DNA from: Pseudohongiella sp.
GTDB lineage: Bacteria > Pseudomonadota > Gammaproteobacteria > Pseudomonadales > Pseudohongiellaceae
DNA length: 64,000 bases
Direction of reading: 5' to 3'
NCBI GenBank assembly: GCA_030696315.1
Contig: JAUYSM010000109.1
Span: 1-64,000, forward strand
Both the position numbers and the translations under genes were made by a program. This document shows, piece by piece, positions 36,603 through 44,839 of the stretch (its first letter is position 1; every line of letters begins with the position of its first letter). Under the pieces are notes generated by a model, which did no database searches, had not been told where the DNA came from, and worked only from the letters and a program-made list of their open reading frames with translations.

Positions 36603-36866
36603 ATGACAACTACACGATTGTCCAGCAAAGGTCAGATTATTATTCCCAAGTCAGTCAGGGATGCCCGGAAATGGCAAACAGGCCAAGAATTGGTGGTTGT
36701 GGATACTGATGAAGGGATTTTACTGACTCCACAGCGAGCTTTTTCACCAACGACACTTGAATGTGTTGCGGCTTGCCTGCACAAGCATGGAGTAGCAAAA
36801 ACAGAGAGGGAGATTGAGGCTGCGATGAAAAAAGCTGCAAGGAGTGCATGGCGTGATCGCGATTGA
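36603..36866 (+). CDS. AbrB/MazE-type antitoxin
   Basis: 87 residues with an N-terminal SpoVT-AbrB swapped-hairpin DNA-binding domain (TTRLSSKGQIIIPKSVRDARKWQTGQELVV) and a flexible C-terminal arm that should wrap the toxin. It likely represses its own operon. Its end overlaps the PIN toxin gene by 14 bases, a usual coupled toxin-antitoxin arrangement. A TTGACA box at 36544-36549 may be part of its promoter, with a poor -10. Confidence 0.87.
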   Translation: MTTTRLSSKGQIIIPKSVRDARKWQTGQELVVVDTDEGILLTPQRAFSPTTLECVAACLHKHGVAKTEREIEAAMKKAARSAWRDRD

Positions 36867-37242
36867 TACAAATGTATTGGTCAGGTTGTTAACCAGGGAT
36901 GATGAGCAGCAATACGTTTCTGCCTATGACTTGTTTGACAAGCAGGAGATTTTTATACCTGACACTGTCATTCTGGAAACAGAGTGGGTATTACGCCACG
37001 CGTTTGAGTTTTCCAATCAGGAAATTTCAACTGCGCTGAGCTCTGTATTTGGTTTGCCGAACGTCCATGTTCGTCAGGTGGATGCCATCGTTTGTGTTTT
37101 TGACTGGTACAACAAAGGCTTGGACTTTGCTGATGCATTCCATCTGGTTGGAGCGCAGAATTCCGAATGCATCAAGACGTTTGATAAAGGCTTTGTCAAA
37201 TGTGCTGCCGGTCTATCGGCGTGCCCGGCAGAACTGATCTAA
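36853..37242 (+). CDS. PIN-domain toxin (VapC-type ribonuclease)
   Basis: 129 residues. Acidic metal-binding residues of the PIN nuclease are present: D5 in AIDTNVLVRLL, E in ILETEWVLR, D in LDFADAFH and the D of KTFDKGF. Likely cleaves tRNA or rRNA when freed from the antitoxin. I use GTG at 36853, which has AAGGAG eight bases upstream; the GTG at 36844 lacks a ribosome binding site. Overlaps the convergent DUF5367-like gene by 4 bases. Confidence 0.88.
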   Translation: MIAIDTNVLVRLLTRDDEQQYVSAYDLFDKQEIFIPDTVILETEWVLRHAFEFSNQEISTALSSVFGLPNVHVRQVDAIVCVFDWYNKGLDFADAFHLVGAQNSECIKTFDKGFVKCAAGLSACPAELI

Positions 37243-37661
37243 AGAGTGTCTGACTGTGGTCGCCCCATCCATAAACCTGTAAACAGGATGGCTGCTACCC
37301 CCACCAGTATCATGGCGGGATAAATACGATCGTCCATGCTGCCGGGATTGGGAAACCAACGCTCAAAATACAGGGTTCCCAGCACATCCAGGCACATGGC
37401 CGGAGCGGTGAGCGCAGCGGCGGCATGCACGCGCCACTGAGGCGGTGTACTGAACAGTTTGAATGTGATCACGGCGGTCAGCGATGAACCGATAACGCCG
37501 ATCGATAACCACATCCAGAGCACGGTTTTTGTTGTCTCGGGCTCGGTATTGCCTGGCCACCAGGTTCTGAACAGCAGCAAAAAACCTACCCAGCCTGCCA
37601 GCGAGATCAGCATCATCCAGGTCATCTGTTGCTTGATGTTTATGGGTTTGGCGGTCAACAT
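37239..37661 (-). CDS. Small membrane protein, DUF5367-like
   Basis: 140 residues with four membrane helices; APAMCLDVLGTLYFERWFPN in the third region is the recognisable conserved part. Function unknown. Divergent from a TetR regulator across an 81-base gap that carries two matching dyads, so it is probably repressed by that regulator, the usual layout for this family. Confidence 0.8.
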   Translation of the reverse strand: MLTAKPINIKQQMTWMMLISLAGWVGFLLLFRTWWPGNTEPETTKTVLWMWLSIGVIGSSLTAVITFKLFSTPPQWRVHAAAALTAPAMCLDVLGTLYFERWFPNPGSMDDRIYPAMILVGVAAILFTGLWMGRPQSDTL

Positions 37662-37680
37662 GGTGGTACCTCCTGAAAAA

Positions 37681-37724
37681 TGTAATGGTTGCTACAGTCA
37701 GGAGTATTTGTAGCAGTCGCTACA
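37681..37724. promoter_or_regulatory. Two tandem TetR-type operators
   Basis: TGTAATGGTTGCTACA (37681-37696) and TGTAGCAGTCGCTACA (37709-37724) share the pattern TGTA-N8-TACA. The second is a perfect dyad with TGTAGC-N4-GCTACA. Centres are 28 bases apart. They lie between the TetR gene and its divergent neighbour. Confidence 0.65.
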
Positions 37725-37742
37725 GTAATAAGCAAGCAAAAA

Positions 37743-38345
37743 ATGGCATTGTCTGAGGGTGTGGCTGTGAGTAAAAAGCTGGATAAACGTGCAGAGGTGA
37801 TTGATCTGCTGACAGTCCATTTTCTGGATACTGGACTGAGCGACACCGGTTTGCGACGGCTGGCGGAGGTGGCTGGCACCAGTGATCGCATGCTGCTGTA
37901 CTATTTTGAGAACAAAGATGAATTGCTTGCTGCAGTGCTGACGAATATCGCGGGAGGGCTCAGTGCTTCGCTTACGCAATTGTTTGGGACAACACCTTTA
38001 TCTGCTGACACGGTCCTGGAGAAATTGTGGGTGGCGGCGAAAAGTGACGCATTTAAACCACATCTCCGCCTGTGGCTGGATTTGGCAGCCCATGCCAACC
38101 GGGGTGACCCGTTGTTTTTATCCATAGCACAACAAATAAGTACCGGCTGGATAAACTGGATGGCCAGTCTGCTCGATGTTCCCGAGGCGAACAAAGACGC
38201 GACAGCCGCCTTGATTCTGGCAGCGGTAGATGGTCAGTTGGTGTTGTTTCCCGGTGAAATTGCGCGAGGTGAACATGCCATTCTGCAATTGATTGCCTTG
38301 TTCAGGGGGCAGGCCAAGGCTCAGGCGCAGTCGGGCGCTGCATGA
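37743..38345 (+). CDS. TetR/AcrR-family regulator
   Basis: About 200 residues. The N-terminal helix-turn-helix runs through DTGLRRLAEVAGTSDRMLLYYFENKDELLAAVL; the rest is the ligand-binding and dimerisation domain. The start is uncertain between ATG 37743 and a GTG at 37767 with GAGGG upstream. Its last 25 bases overlap the end of the convergent AraC-MGMT gene. Probable target: the DUF5367-like gene and itself via the dyads at 37681-37724. Confidence 0.85.
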   Translation: MALSEGVAVSKKLDKRAEVIDLLTVHFLDTGLSDTGLRRLAEVAGTSDRMLLYYFENKDELLAAVLTNIAGGLSASLTQLFGTTPLSADTVLEKLWVAAKSDAFKPHLRLWLDLAAHANRGDPLFLSIAQQISTGWINWMASLLDVPEANKDATAALILAAVDGQLVLFPGEIARGEHAILQLIALFRGQAKAQAQSGAA

Positions 38346-39172
38346 CGCCCCACTGTTTCATAAAAGCGAATCACCTGTTTGCGCTGCTCTCCCCAACGAT
38401 AACCACCCAATGCGCCACTTTTGCGGATCACCCGATGGCATGGAATCAGCAGAGCAACCGGGTTGGCGGCAATGGCATTGGCAACCGCCCGGGTGGCGTT
38501 GGGCGTTTGTATGTGCTGCGCGATCCCGGAATAAGTCTGCGAGTCTCCGGGAGCGATTGCCAGCAGCGCACGCCAGACCGCTACTTGAAAATTACTGCCA
38601 GCCACATGCAGCGGCATTTTTTCTGCGGGCGTCTCACCACGTAACAACCAGCAGATCGCGCTGGCGGTCATCTCGGTGTGCCGATGGTCCTGGACAATCA
38701 CCGCGTTTGGCCATTGTGCCTGCAATCGCAGAATTTCTGCGTCTTTTCCGTCAGTCTCGGTAAACACCGCTTTGCAAATTCCACGAGGTGTTTGTGCAAT
38801 CAGCAACTCACCAAACGGAGTCATATGCAGCCCATAATTAATCTGCAGATCAATACCGCCTTTTTTAAATTCCCCCGGAGTCACCGCTTCCAGCGATACA
38901 AAGTGATCGTACAGTCTGGAGCTGCTACTGAGTCCGACTGATCCGGAGATATCCAATAAAGAGCGTTGCGCGGACACCTGGCTCTTGGCCTTTTCCAGCG
39001 TCATGACTTGCAGAAACCGTTTTGGGCTAATGCCTGCCCACTGACAAAACAGGCGCTGAAAATGGAACGCACTCAGATGTACATGCGCGGCCACCTGCTC
39101 CAGGGTCGGCTGTTGCTCGACATGTTGGCTAAGAAAATCGATGGCCTTGGCAATGCGTTGGTAGTCATTCAT
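38321..39172 (-). CDS. AraC-type HTH fused to O6-methylguanine-DNA methyltransferase (Ada-like, lacking the N-terminal zinc domain)
   Basis: 283 residues. The first 100 form an AraC DNA-binding domain (HLSAFHFQRLFCQWAGISPKRFLQ). The rest is a suicide methyltransferase with the acceptor cysteine in IPCHRVI and the AVANAIAANPVA helix before it. The Ada zinc-cysteine domain that senses methyl phosphotriesters is missing, so it repairs O6-methylguanine and may regulate in response to that. Start at 39172, with no strong ribosome binding site. Divergent from a 3-methyladenine glycosylase gene, 80 bases away. Confidence 0.9.
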   Translation of the reverse strand: MNDYQRIAKAIDFLSQHVEQQPTLEQVAAHVHLSAFHFQRLFCQWAGISPKRFLQVMTLEKAKSQVSAQRSLLDISGSVGLSSSSRLYDHFVSLEAVTPGEFKKGGIDLQINYGLHMTPFGELLIAQTPRGICKAVFTETDGKDAEILRLQAQWPNAVIVQDHRHTEMTASAICWLLRGETPAEKMPLHVAGSNFQVAVWRALLAIAPGDSQTYSGIAQHIQTPNATRAVANAIAANPVALLIPCHRVIRKSGALGGYRWGEQRKQVIRFYETVGRHAAPDCA

Positions 39173-39252
39173 CATGAGGGCAGTATGTAATGCCGGCTGC
39201 ACGCTGTCGAACCGGATCTTGCTGTTTTTGGGATAAACGTAAGGGAATGATG

Positions 39253-39885
39253 ATGACAATCACACTGGATGATGAGCAAAAAATCAAGGCTGTCAAACAT
39301 CTCAGTCGTCAGGACAAGAAGCTGGCAGAACTGATAGAAAGAGTCGGCGAGTGTCGACTCAGTGGCAAGGGGCATCCTGACTTATTTGGGACGTTGGCTG
39401 ATGCCATCGTCAGCCAGCAGTTGTCCGGAAAAGCAGCTGCGACTATTTTTGGGCGCTTTTGTGTGTTGCTTGGCGCCGAGGATAAAAAACCGCAGCCTGC
39501 GCAATTGTCTGGAGTGACGGAGCAGCAATTGCGCTCGGTTGGGTTATCCCGAGCCAAATCGCTGGCGGTGCTGGATCTGGCGGACAAAATTGAACAGGGC
39601 ACTGTGTTGCCGTTATCAGTACTTGAGGCGATGCCTGACGAAGACATCATTCAGAACCTGATTCAGGTGCGTGGTATCGGGCGTTGGACAGCGGAGATGT
39701 TTCTGATGTTCCAGCTGGGCCGTGCGGATGTGCTACCCGTGGATGATCTTGGGGTGCGTAAGGGTTTTATGCTGACCTATGGTTTAGAGGCGATGCCGGA
39801 CAAAAAACTGTTGGTGCAGCATGCTGCTCGGTGGCAGCCATATCGGAGTGTGGCGTCTTGGTATATGTGGCGGGCGTTGGAGTAG
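39253..39885 (+). CDS. DNA-3-methyladenine glycosylase, AlkA/HhH-GPD type
   Basis: 210 residues. The helix-hairpin-helix is in LIQVRGIGRWTAEMFLMF, and the catalytic aspartate follows in LPVDDLGVRKGF. FGTLADAIVSQQLSGKAA is the usual entry helix. Removes alkylated purines. Short like archaeal and Gram-positive members, without the N-terminal domain of E. coli AlkA. Three ATGs stand in a row; the one at 39253 has AAGGGA at the best distance. Divergent from the AraC-MGMT gene, so the two are probably induced together by alkylation. Confidence 0.92.
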   Translation: MTITLDDEQKIKAVKHLSRQDKKLAELIERVGECRLSGKGHPDLFGTLADAIVSQQLSGKAAATIFGRFCVLLGAEDKKPQPAQLSGVTEQQLRSVGLSRAKSLAVLDLADKIEQGTVLPLSVLEAMPDEDIIQNLIQVRGIGRWTAEMFLMFQLGRADVLPVDDLGVRKGFMLTYGLEAMPDKKLLVQHAARWQPYRSVASWYMWRALE

Positions 39886-39907
39886 TGGTTTTTATCTGGA
39901 TCTGCAG

Positions 39908-39988
39908 GGCAGGTGAGTAGTCGGACGCTCCTCAGGATGACGCTGCGCGTCTGATCATCCTTCGCTCACCTCCGACTACTCACCTGCC
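39908..39988. repeat. Palindromic intergenic element with nested hairpins (81 bp)
   Basis: The outer arms GGCAGGTGAGTAGTCGGA (39908-39925) and their exact inverse (39971-39988) are 18 bp without mismatch. A second pair, AGGATGA/TCATCCT, lies inside at 39934-39940 and 39955-39961, with GACGC-TGC-GCGTC at its tip. It follows the glycosylase stop by 22 bases. The nested, perfect form suggests a REP-like or other dispersed palindromic repeat that also ends the transcript. Confidence 0.7.
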
Positions 39989-40027
39989 TTGTTGGACTGC
40001 ATTGCCACCTTGGCCAAATTGCGTGCT

Positions 40028-40435
40028 CTACTGAGCCGCGGTGGTGTTTTCCAGTACAAAGCCCTCGTCTATCCAGCCGCAAACACCGCCTATCATTTTT
40101 TTCACGGGACGACCAAGACGCGCCAATCGGATAGCAGCCTTTTCAGTGGCGTTGCAATGTGGGCCTGCGCAATACACAACAAACAGCGTATTGGCGGGAT
40201 AAGCCGCCAAGGTTTCCTCGTTGATACGGGCGTGCGGCAATGAAATGGACTGCATCACGTGACCTCTTTTCCATGCCTCCTCCCCACGTACATCCAGCAA
40301 TACAAAGTCCTGACGACCGTTGCTGACAGCGTGATGTACATCCCAGCAGTCAGTTTCAAAGGCGAGCAGGGATTCAAAGTGTGCCAGTGCGTCGATGCTG
40401 GCCGCGGCGGCTGGTCTGGATACGGCTGATGACAT
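40028..40435 (-). CDS. Rhodanese-domain protein
   Basis: 135 residues, a single rhodanese domain. Active-site loop CAGPHC begins at the persulfide cysteine C89 (VVYCAGPHCNATEKAA); LLDVRGEEAWKRGHV is the family's CH2A-like motif. Transfers sulfane sulfur, acceptor unknown. AGGAG precedes the ATG at 40435. Divergent from the FtrA-like regulator, an association I recall from many proteobacteria. Confidence 0.9.
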   Translation of the reverse strand: MSSAVSRPAAAASIDALAHFESLLAFETDCWDVHHAVSNGRQDFVLLDVRGEEAWKRGHVMQSISLPHARINEETLAAYPANTLFVVYCAGPHCNATEKAAIRLARLGRPVKKMIGGVCGWIDEGFVLENTTAAQ

Positions 40436-40459
40436 AAAAAATACTCCTGTAGTTTATTT

Positions 40460-40498
40460 AGGGGACGGAGGGATCAAATTTTGATCCCTCCGTCCCCT
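40460..40498. repeat. Perfect 39-bp palindrome
   Basis: Two 19-bp arms (40460-40478 and 40480-40498) around one central T, no mismatch; the arm is AGGGGACGGAGGGATCAAA. It lies 25 bases upstream of the rhodanese start and about 70 upstream of the FtrA start. From memory, GGGGACGGAGGGA-type ends mark palindromic repeats linked to REP-associated transposases; no such transposase is in this window. Confidence 0.75.
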
Positions 40499-40569
40499 CA
40501 TGCGTAATTGGCTTAAAAGACAACTTTCGATAGAATCCAGCCAATCTATCCTTTTGCATGCAGGTCATC

Positions 40570-41538
40570 ATGATCAAAGTAGCCATTCTTACCCGTGACC
40601 ACGGCGCATTTTTTGAGTTGGGTTGTGCGCTGGAATTGTTTGCCCTGCCCAGGCCAGAGTTTGATTCCTGGTATCAGTGTGAGGTGGTGAGTTTTGCATC
40701 CTGCCCGCTCAATATGCTGGGGGGAGTGCAGCTGACGGTTCGACAGGTCGATAATCTGGATGAGTTTGACATGCTGGTGGTGCCGGGCTGGCCGGCATCG
40801 GGTGCTGAGTTGATGCAGCTGCATCGTGAAGCTTTGCTGCGTTTTTACAAGGCAGGCAAACGCTTGCTGTCGTTTTGCTCAGGCGCTTTTTTACTGGGCG
40901 AGTTGGGTGTGTTGGAGGGCCGCGAGGCGACCACGCACTGGCGTTACGCTGCGCTGTTCCAGCAACGCTTTCCAGCCGTGCGATATGTGGAAGATGTGTT
41001 GTATGTGTACGACGGCCACATCGGTTGCTCAGCGGGCAGTGCTGCAGCAATCGATCTGGGGATCGAGGTGATTCGCCGGGATTTTGGGTATCAGATTGCC
41101 AATCAGGTAGCGCGTCGGCTGGTGTTGTCAGCACATCGCAAGGGTGGGCAATCACAGTTTGTTGAAACCCCTGTACTTGAACGGGCCAATCAGTTTTCAC
41201 AGGCATTGGACTGGGCCGTGCAAAATATTCGAGAGCCCATTGATATTAACGAGTTTGCCCAAAGAGCCCGGATGTCCCGGCGTACCTTTGACAGAAAGTT
41301 CCGCAGCACATTCAACATGAGTGCCAATGACTGGCTGATACAGCAGAAGCTTAATCTTGCCAAAGGACTGCTGGAGTCGACGGTACAAAAGTCAGTTGAG
41401 CCAGGCACCAGAGCGTGCAGCATTGAATGGATTGCCGGGCAATCCGGATTCGTCAACGCCATCACCATGCGCCATCACTTTCGCAAAGTGCTGGGCGTGT
41501 CGCCGACTCAATACCAAGAGCAGTTTGCCGGGGCTTGA
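40570..41538 (+). CDS. GlxA/FtrA-type AraC-family regulator
   Basis: 322 residues. The first 190 form a DJ-1/PfpI-like sensor domain with the elbow LLSFCSGAFLLGELG. The C-terminal 110 form an AraC domain (EFAQRARMSRRTFDRKFRSTFNMSANDWL, then GFVNAITMRHHFRKVLGVSPTQYQ). Start at 40570, with GCAGG upstream, preferred over 40558. Divergent from the rhodanese gene; the usual name for this pair's regulator is FtrA, but the signal is unknown. Confidence 0.9.
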   Translation: MIKVAILTRDHGAFFELGCALELFALPRPEFDSWYQCEVVSFASCPLNMLGGVQLTVRQVDNLDEFDMLVVPGWPASGAELMQLHREALLRFYKAGKRLLSFCSGAFLLGELGVLEGREATTHWRYAALFQQRFPAVRYVEDVLYVYDGHIGCSAGSAAAIDLGIEVIRRDFGYQIANQVARRLVLSAHRKGGQSQFVETPVLERANQFSQALDWAVQNIREPIDINEFAQRARMSRRTFDRKFRSTFNMSANDWLIQQKLNLAKGLLESTVQKSVEPGTRACSIEWIAGQSGFVNAITMRHHFRKVLGVSPTQYQEQFAGA

Positions 41539-41613
41539 AAAGCCGTCCATTGACATCTGCATCATCGAACACCATGATCCGGTGAAATTTTACACAGTGG
41601 TAACCCTTGTCTT

Positions 41614-43059
41614 ATGTGCTCAACTACTACAGAAACCTTGCAGTCCATGACTGATCGCGCCCAAACGCTCAAACAACAGGGCGATCTGGCGGGAGCGTTG
41701 TCCGTTTACGAAACTGCTGTGCAAGCCTGGCCACAAAGTGCTGTCGCACACCATAATCTTGCGTCAACGCTTGGGGATGCGGGGCGCTATGAAGAGTCGG
41801 CGCAAACAGCCATGAAGGCGATAAAGCTTGGTATACGGGCGCCGGAAACCCGTCTGGTGCTGGCTCGAGCGCATATGCATGCTGGGCAGCTCACTGCAGC
41901 GCAACTGGCGTATCGAGAGGCGATCAGTATGCGCCCGGATATGGTCACTGCGCTGTTCGAGCTGACTCAATTGTTGTGGATGAGCAGTGCCGATCAGAAC
42001 ATTGCCTTGCAGCCCCTGGTGAATGCAGTTCGTGCTTTCCCGATGTCAGCAGACTTGCATATGGCACTGTCTCAAGCGCTTGAATTCACTGGTGATAAGC
42101 AGGGTGCCGTGCGTGTAATTCTGGATCTGGCAACACGCAATGCTGCCGATGGGCTGTTGATGGTGCGCGCAGCTGATCTGTTGTTGGATATTGGCAATCT
42201 CGAGCATGGACGTGAATTGGCAATTCGCGCCTTCACGGCGGACCGTTCCTCTTTTCCGGCGCTGATGGCGGTAGCGCGCGCTGCATTGGCCTGTGGCGAA
42301 GTAGAGGGAGCGAGCGCGGCGGTCATTGAAGCATTAAATCGTCGTCCCTTTGATCAGCACGTGCTGGCGCTGCAGGCGATGGTCTGGCGTATGAGCAACA
42401 ATCCGGGCTTTGATGCTTTGTACGACTACTCTTCCATGGTCAGATCCTATTTTATTGAGCCACCGGCAGGTTGGAGCACGCGGGCGGACTATCTGGCAGA
42501 TCTGGCCGTTGAGCTTAAGGAGGCGCATCACTTCCGCACCCATCCATTTGGTCATTCTGTCCGGCAAGGCAGTCAATTGGCCAATATTTTTACAGTCGGT
42601 ACACCTGCCATACAGGGCTTTCTGCAAGCCTTGCAGGCACCGGTTAACGCGCACCTGGAACACCTCGGCTCGGGTCCTGATCCGCTACGCAGGCGCAACA
42701 ACGGGTCCTGGCTGATACAGGGGATCTGGTCGGTGATGCTGAGGCCGGGCGGATTTCATGTAGACCACGTGCATCAGGAAGGTTGGCTGTCATCCGCGTT
42801 TTATGTGGAATTGCCGTCTGTGGTCACCAGCCCCGATGCCAAAAAAGCAAAAGGGCAGGGCAGTGCGGCAACAAAAGAGGGTTGGATACGTTTTGGACAA
42901 CCCGGGTCACCGGTACAACCGGCGCAGCCTGCCCAACACTTTGTGCAGCCGGAACCTGGCATGCTGGTGCTGTTCCCTTCTTATATGTGGCACGGCACGG
43001 TGCCGTTCAGTGGTAAACAGCCGCGCCTGACCATTGCGATGGATATCATCCCTGGCTGA
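41614..43059 (+). CDS. TPR protein with C-terminal 2OG-Fe(II) oxygenase domain
   Basis: 481 residues. TPR-like helical repeats fill about residues 12-250 (GDLAGALSVYETAVQAWPQSAVAHHNLAS is a clear unit). From about 350 a putative 2-oxoglutarate/Fe(II) dioxygenase domain carries the metal ligands H-V-D in GGFHVDHVHQEGW and the distal H in MWHGTVPF, with an Arg for 2-oxoglutarate in KQPRLTIAMD. Probably hydroxylates a protein or small-molecule substrate held by the repeats. The start may be 41614 or the ATG at 41647; neither has a good ribosome binding site. Confidence 0.85.
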   Translation: MCSTTTETLQSMTDRAQTLKQQGDLAGALSVYETAVQAWPQSAVAHHNLASTLGDAGRYEESAQTAMKAIKLGIRAPETRLVLARAHMHAGQLTAAQLAYREAISMRPDMVTALFELTQLLWMSSADQNIALQPLVNAVRAFPMSADLHMALSQALEFTGDKQGAVRVILDLATRNAADGLLMVRAADLLLDIGNLEHGRELAIRAFTADRSSFPALMAVARAALACGEVEGASAAVIEALNRRPFDQHVLALQAMVWRMSNNPGFDALYDYSSMVRSYFIEPPAGWSTRADYLADLAVELKEAHHFRTHPFGHSVRQGSQLANIFTVGTPAIQGFLQALQAPVNAHLEHLGSGPDPLRRRNNGSWLIQGIWSVMLRPGGFHVDHVHQEGWLSSAFYVELPSVVTSPDAKKAKGQGSAATKEGWIRFGQPGSPVQPAQPAQHFVQPEPGMLVLFPSYMWHGTVPFSGKQPRLTIAMDIIPG

Positions 43060-43081
43060 GAAAGTTCTGACAGCAGAATCG

Positions 43082-43116
43082 CCGGCCGCTCTTTGATCGG
43101 GTCAAAAAGCAGCCGG
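43082..43116. terminator. Hairpin between convergent genes
   Basis: CCGGC-c-GCT-c-TTTGA (43082-43096) pairs with TCAAA-a-AGC-a-GCCGG (43102-43116), 13 of 15 positions matched, 5-base loop. It lies between the stops of the TPR-oxygenase gene and phoD; no T-tract. Confidence 0.45.
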
Positions 43117-43129
43117 GCGAAAACGACAA

Positions 43130-44767
43130 TCAGGCCTGGCGGATCACATGTTCACCGGCAAAGCTGTCCATCGGTGCGATGGCCTCCACCGCGTACTCTT
43201 GCTCCATGACAGTGGATACGTAGTAGTAAGCGTTGGACACTTTTTCGCGGGTAATGTCCAGCTCCATCCAACCGCGACCCAAGCCGCGCATGTAACGCAT
43301 TTCGGGGCTTGCCCTCATGAAGGCATTGACCAGTTGTTCCTCGGGTAATGGCATAAACGATTCAAAACCCGGCGAGCTGACACTGGGGGTGCCAAATTCC
43401 ACTGCAATGGCGTCGCCGTCATCATCATGCAGATCAAATGCCCAAGAGCTGTGTGTATCGCCTGCCAATACAACAGCGTTGTTGGCATGTTCGCGGAACA
43501 TCTGTAAGACCCGTTCGCGATTGGCGGGATAACCATCCCAGGCATCAAAATTCAGCGGCAGACCCAGTTGGCCACGTTCGCGTAACATCGCATAGCGACT
43601 ATTGGCGACGGCCTCACGTACCTCAGGTGCAAATTCTTCATTGGCGACCAGCGGGATATTCTTACGGCCCATGATCACCTGTTGTCCGATGATCTGCCAG
43701 GGATTGCCCGCATCTTTTGAGGTCTGCAGTTTTGCGGCCAGCCAGCTTTCCTGCTGACCACCAATAATTGACCGCGAGTCATCAGCCAGTTGGCTGCGCA
43801 GCATGTCGATATTCATATTGTGTGTCAGTTGCTCATCGCGGCCTACCAGACGGGTATCCATCATGATCAGCGAGGCAAGGTCGCCAAAATCAAAACTGCG
43901 GTAGATGATACCTTCTGCCATGCTGCCTTGTTCGCGGATGGGCAACCACTCGTGGAACGCCTGAATGGCTGCCAACCTGCGTGCACCAAAGTCGCCTTCA
44001 CCCTGGTCAGGATTGTGGTTCTCAGCGCCTTCTTTGAAGGTGTTGTTGGTGATCTCGTGATCATCCCACACGCAAATAAATGGATGCGCCTGGTGGATGG
44101 CCTGCAGATCTGCATCACTGCGGTATAAGCCGTAACGCATGCGGTAGTCTTCCAGCGACACAATTTCGTGGACGGGTTGTACGTGCCGGCCTTTTTCCAG
44201 TATCAGCGGGTTGGCATAACCACCATCGGGGTACTCATAAATGTAGTCGCCCAGATGCACCACGGCGTCACAGTCGCGGGCGGCGATTTCCCGATAAACG
44301 TTGAAGTAACCTTGTGGGTAATTTGAACACGACACAACGGCCAGTCGCGCTTGTTCCACACCCGCTGCCGGCAAGGTGCGTGTCCGACCAATTGGGCTGC
44401 TCACGCCTTGTGCGGTAAACCGGTAGAAGTAGCTTTGCCCGGGTTCCAGGCCAGATGCATCCACTTTGACCGTGAAGTCGCGCGCCGGGCCGGTACTTGC
44501 AGTGCCCGATGCCACAATATTGGCAAAGCGCTGATCGCTGGCAACCTGCCACTCTAGTTGTACGGCCTCAGGTACACCGCTGCCGGGTAATACCCGCGTC
44601 CACAAAATGACACGATCCTGCAGAGGATCGCCACTGGCCACGCCATGCGTAAAATGTGCTGCTGCTGCCGCCAATACCGGCATGCCGCGTACCGATAAAC
44701 TACCCAGCATGACGGCAGAAACTGCCAGAAAACGGCGACGGTTGAGCTGAAAAAGATTCTGGGACAT
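43130..44767 (-). CDS. phoD: Alkaline phosphatase PhoD, Tat-exported
   Basis: 545 residues. A twin-arginine signal (NRRRFLAVSAVMLGS) exports the folded Fe/Ca enzyme to the periplasm. Landmarks: FTHGVASGDPLQDRVILWTRV in the N-terminal beta-domain, VVSCSNYPQGYFNVYREIA, VVHLGDYIYEYPDG and WDDHEITNNTF in the metallophosphatase core. Hydrolyses phosphate mono- and diesters. AGGAG precedes the ATG. No Pho box is evident to me upstream. Large subunit of a single-gene unit, convergent with the TPR-oxygenase gene. Confidence 0.95.
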   Translation of the reverse strand: MSQNLFQLNRRRFLAVSAVMLGSLSVRGMPVLAAAAAHFTHGVASGDPLQDRVILWTRVLPGSGVPEAVQLEWQVASDQRFANIVASGTASTGPARDFTVKVDASGLEPGQSYFYRFTAQGVSSPIGRTRTLPAAGVEQARLAVVSCSNYPQGYFNVYREIAARDCDAVVHLGDYIYEYPDGGYANPLILEKGRHVQPVHEIVSLEDYRMRYGLYRSDADLQAIHQAHPFICVWDDHEITNNTFKEGAENHNPDQGEGDFGARRLAAIQAFHEWLPIREQGSMAEGIIYRSFDFGDLASLIMMDTRLVGRDEQLTHNMNIDMLRSQLADDSRSIIGGQQESWLAAKLQTSKDAGNPWQIIGQQVIMGRKNIPLVANEEFAPEVREAVANSRYAMLRERGQLGLPLNFDAWDGYPANRERVLQMFREHANNAVVLAGDTHSSWAFDLHDDDGDAIAVEFGTPSVSSPGFESFMPLPEEQLVNAFMRASPEMRYMRGLGRGWMELDITREKVSNAYYYVSTVMEQEYAVEAIAPMDSFAGEHVIRQA

Positions 44768-44839
44768 GGCGACGTGCTCCTGTGTTAACGGAATGCGCTG
44801 TATCCTGCCACCTCAAAAAGACAACTTGGTGACAGGAGG

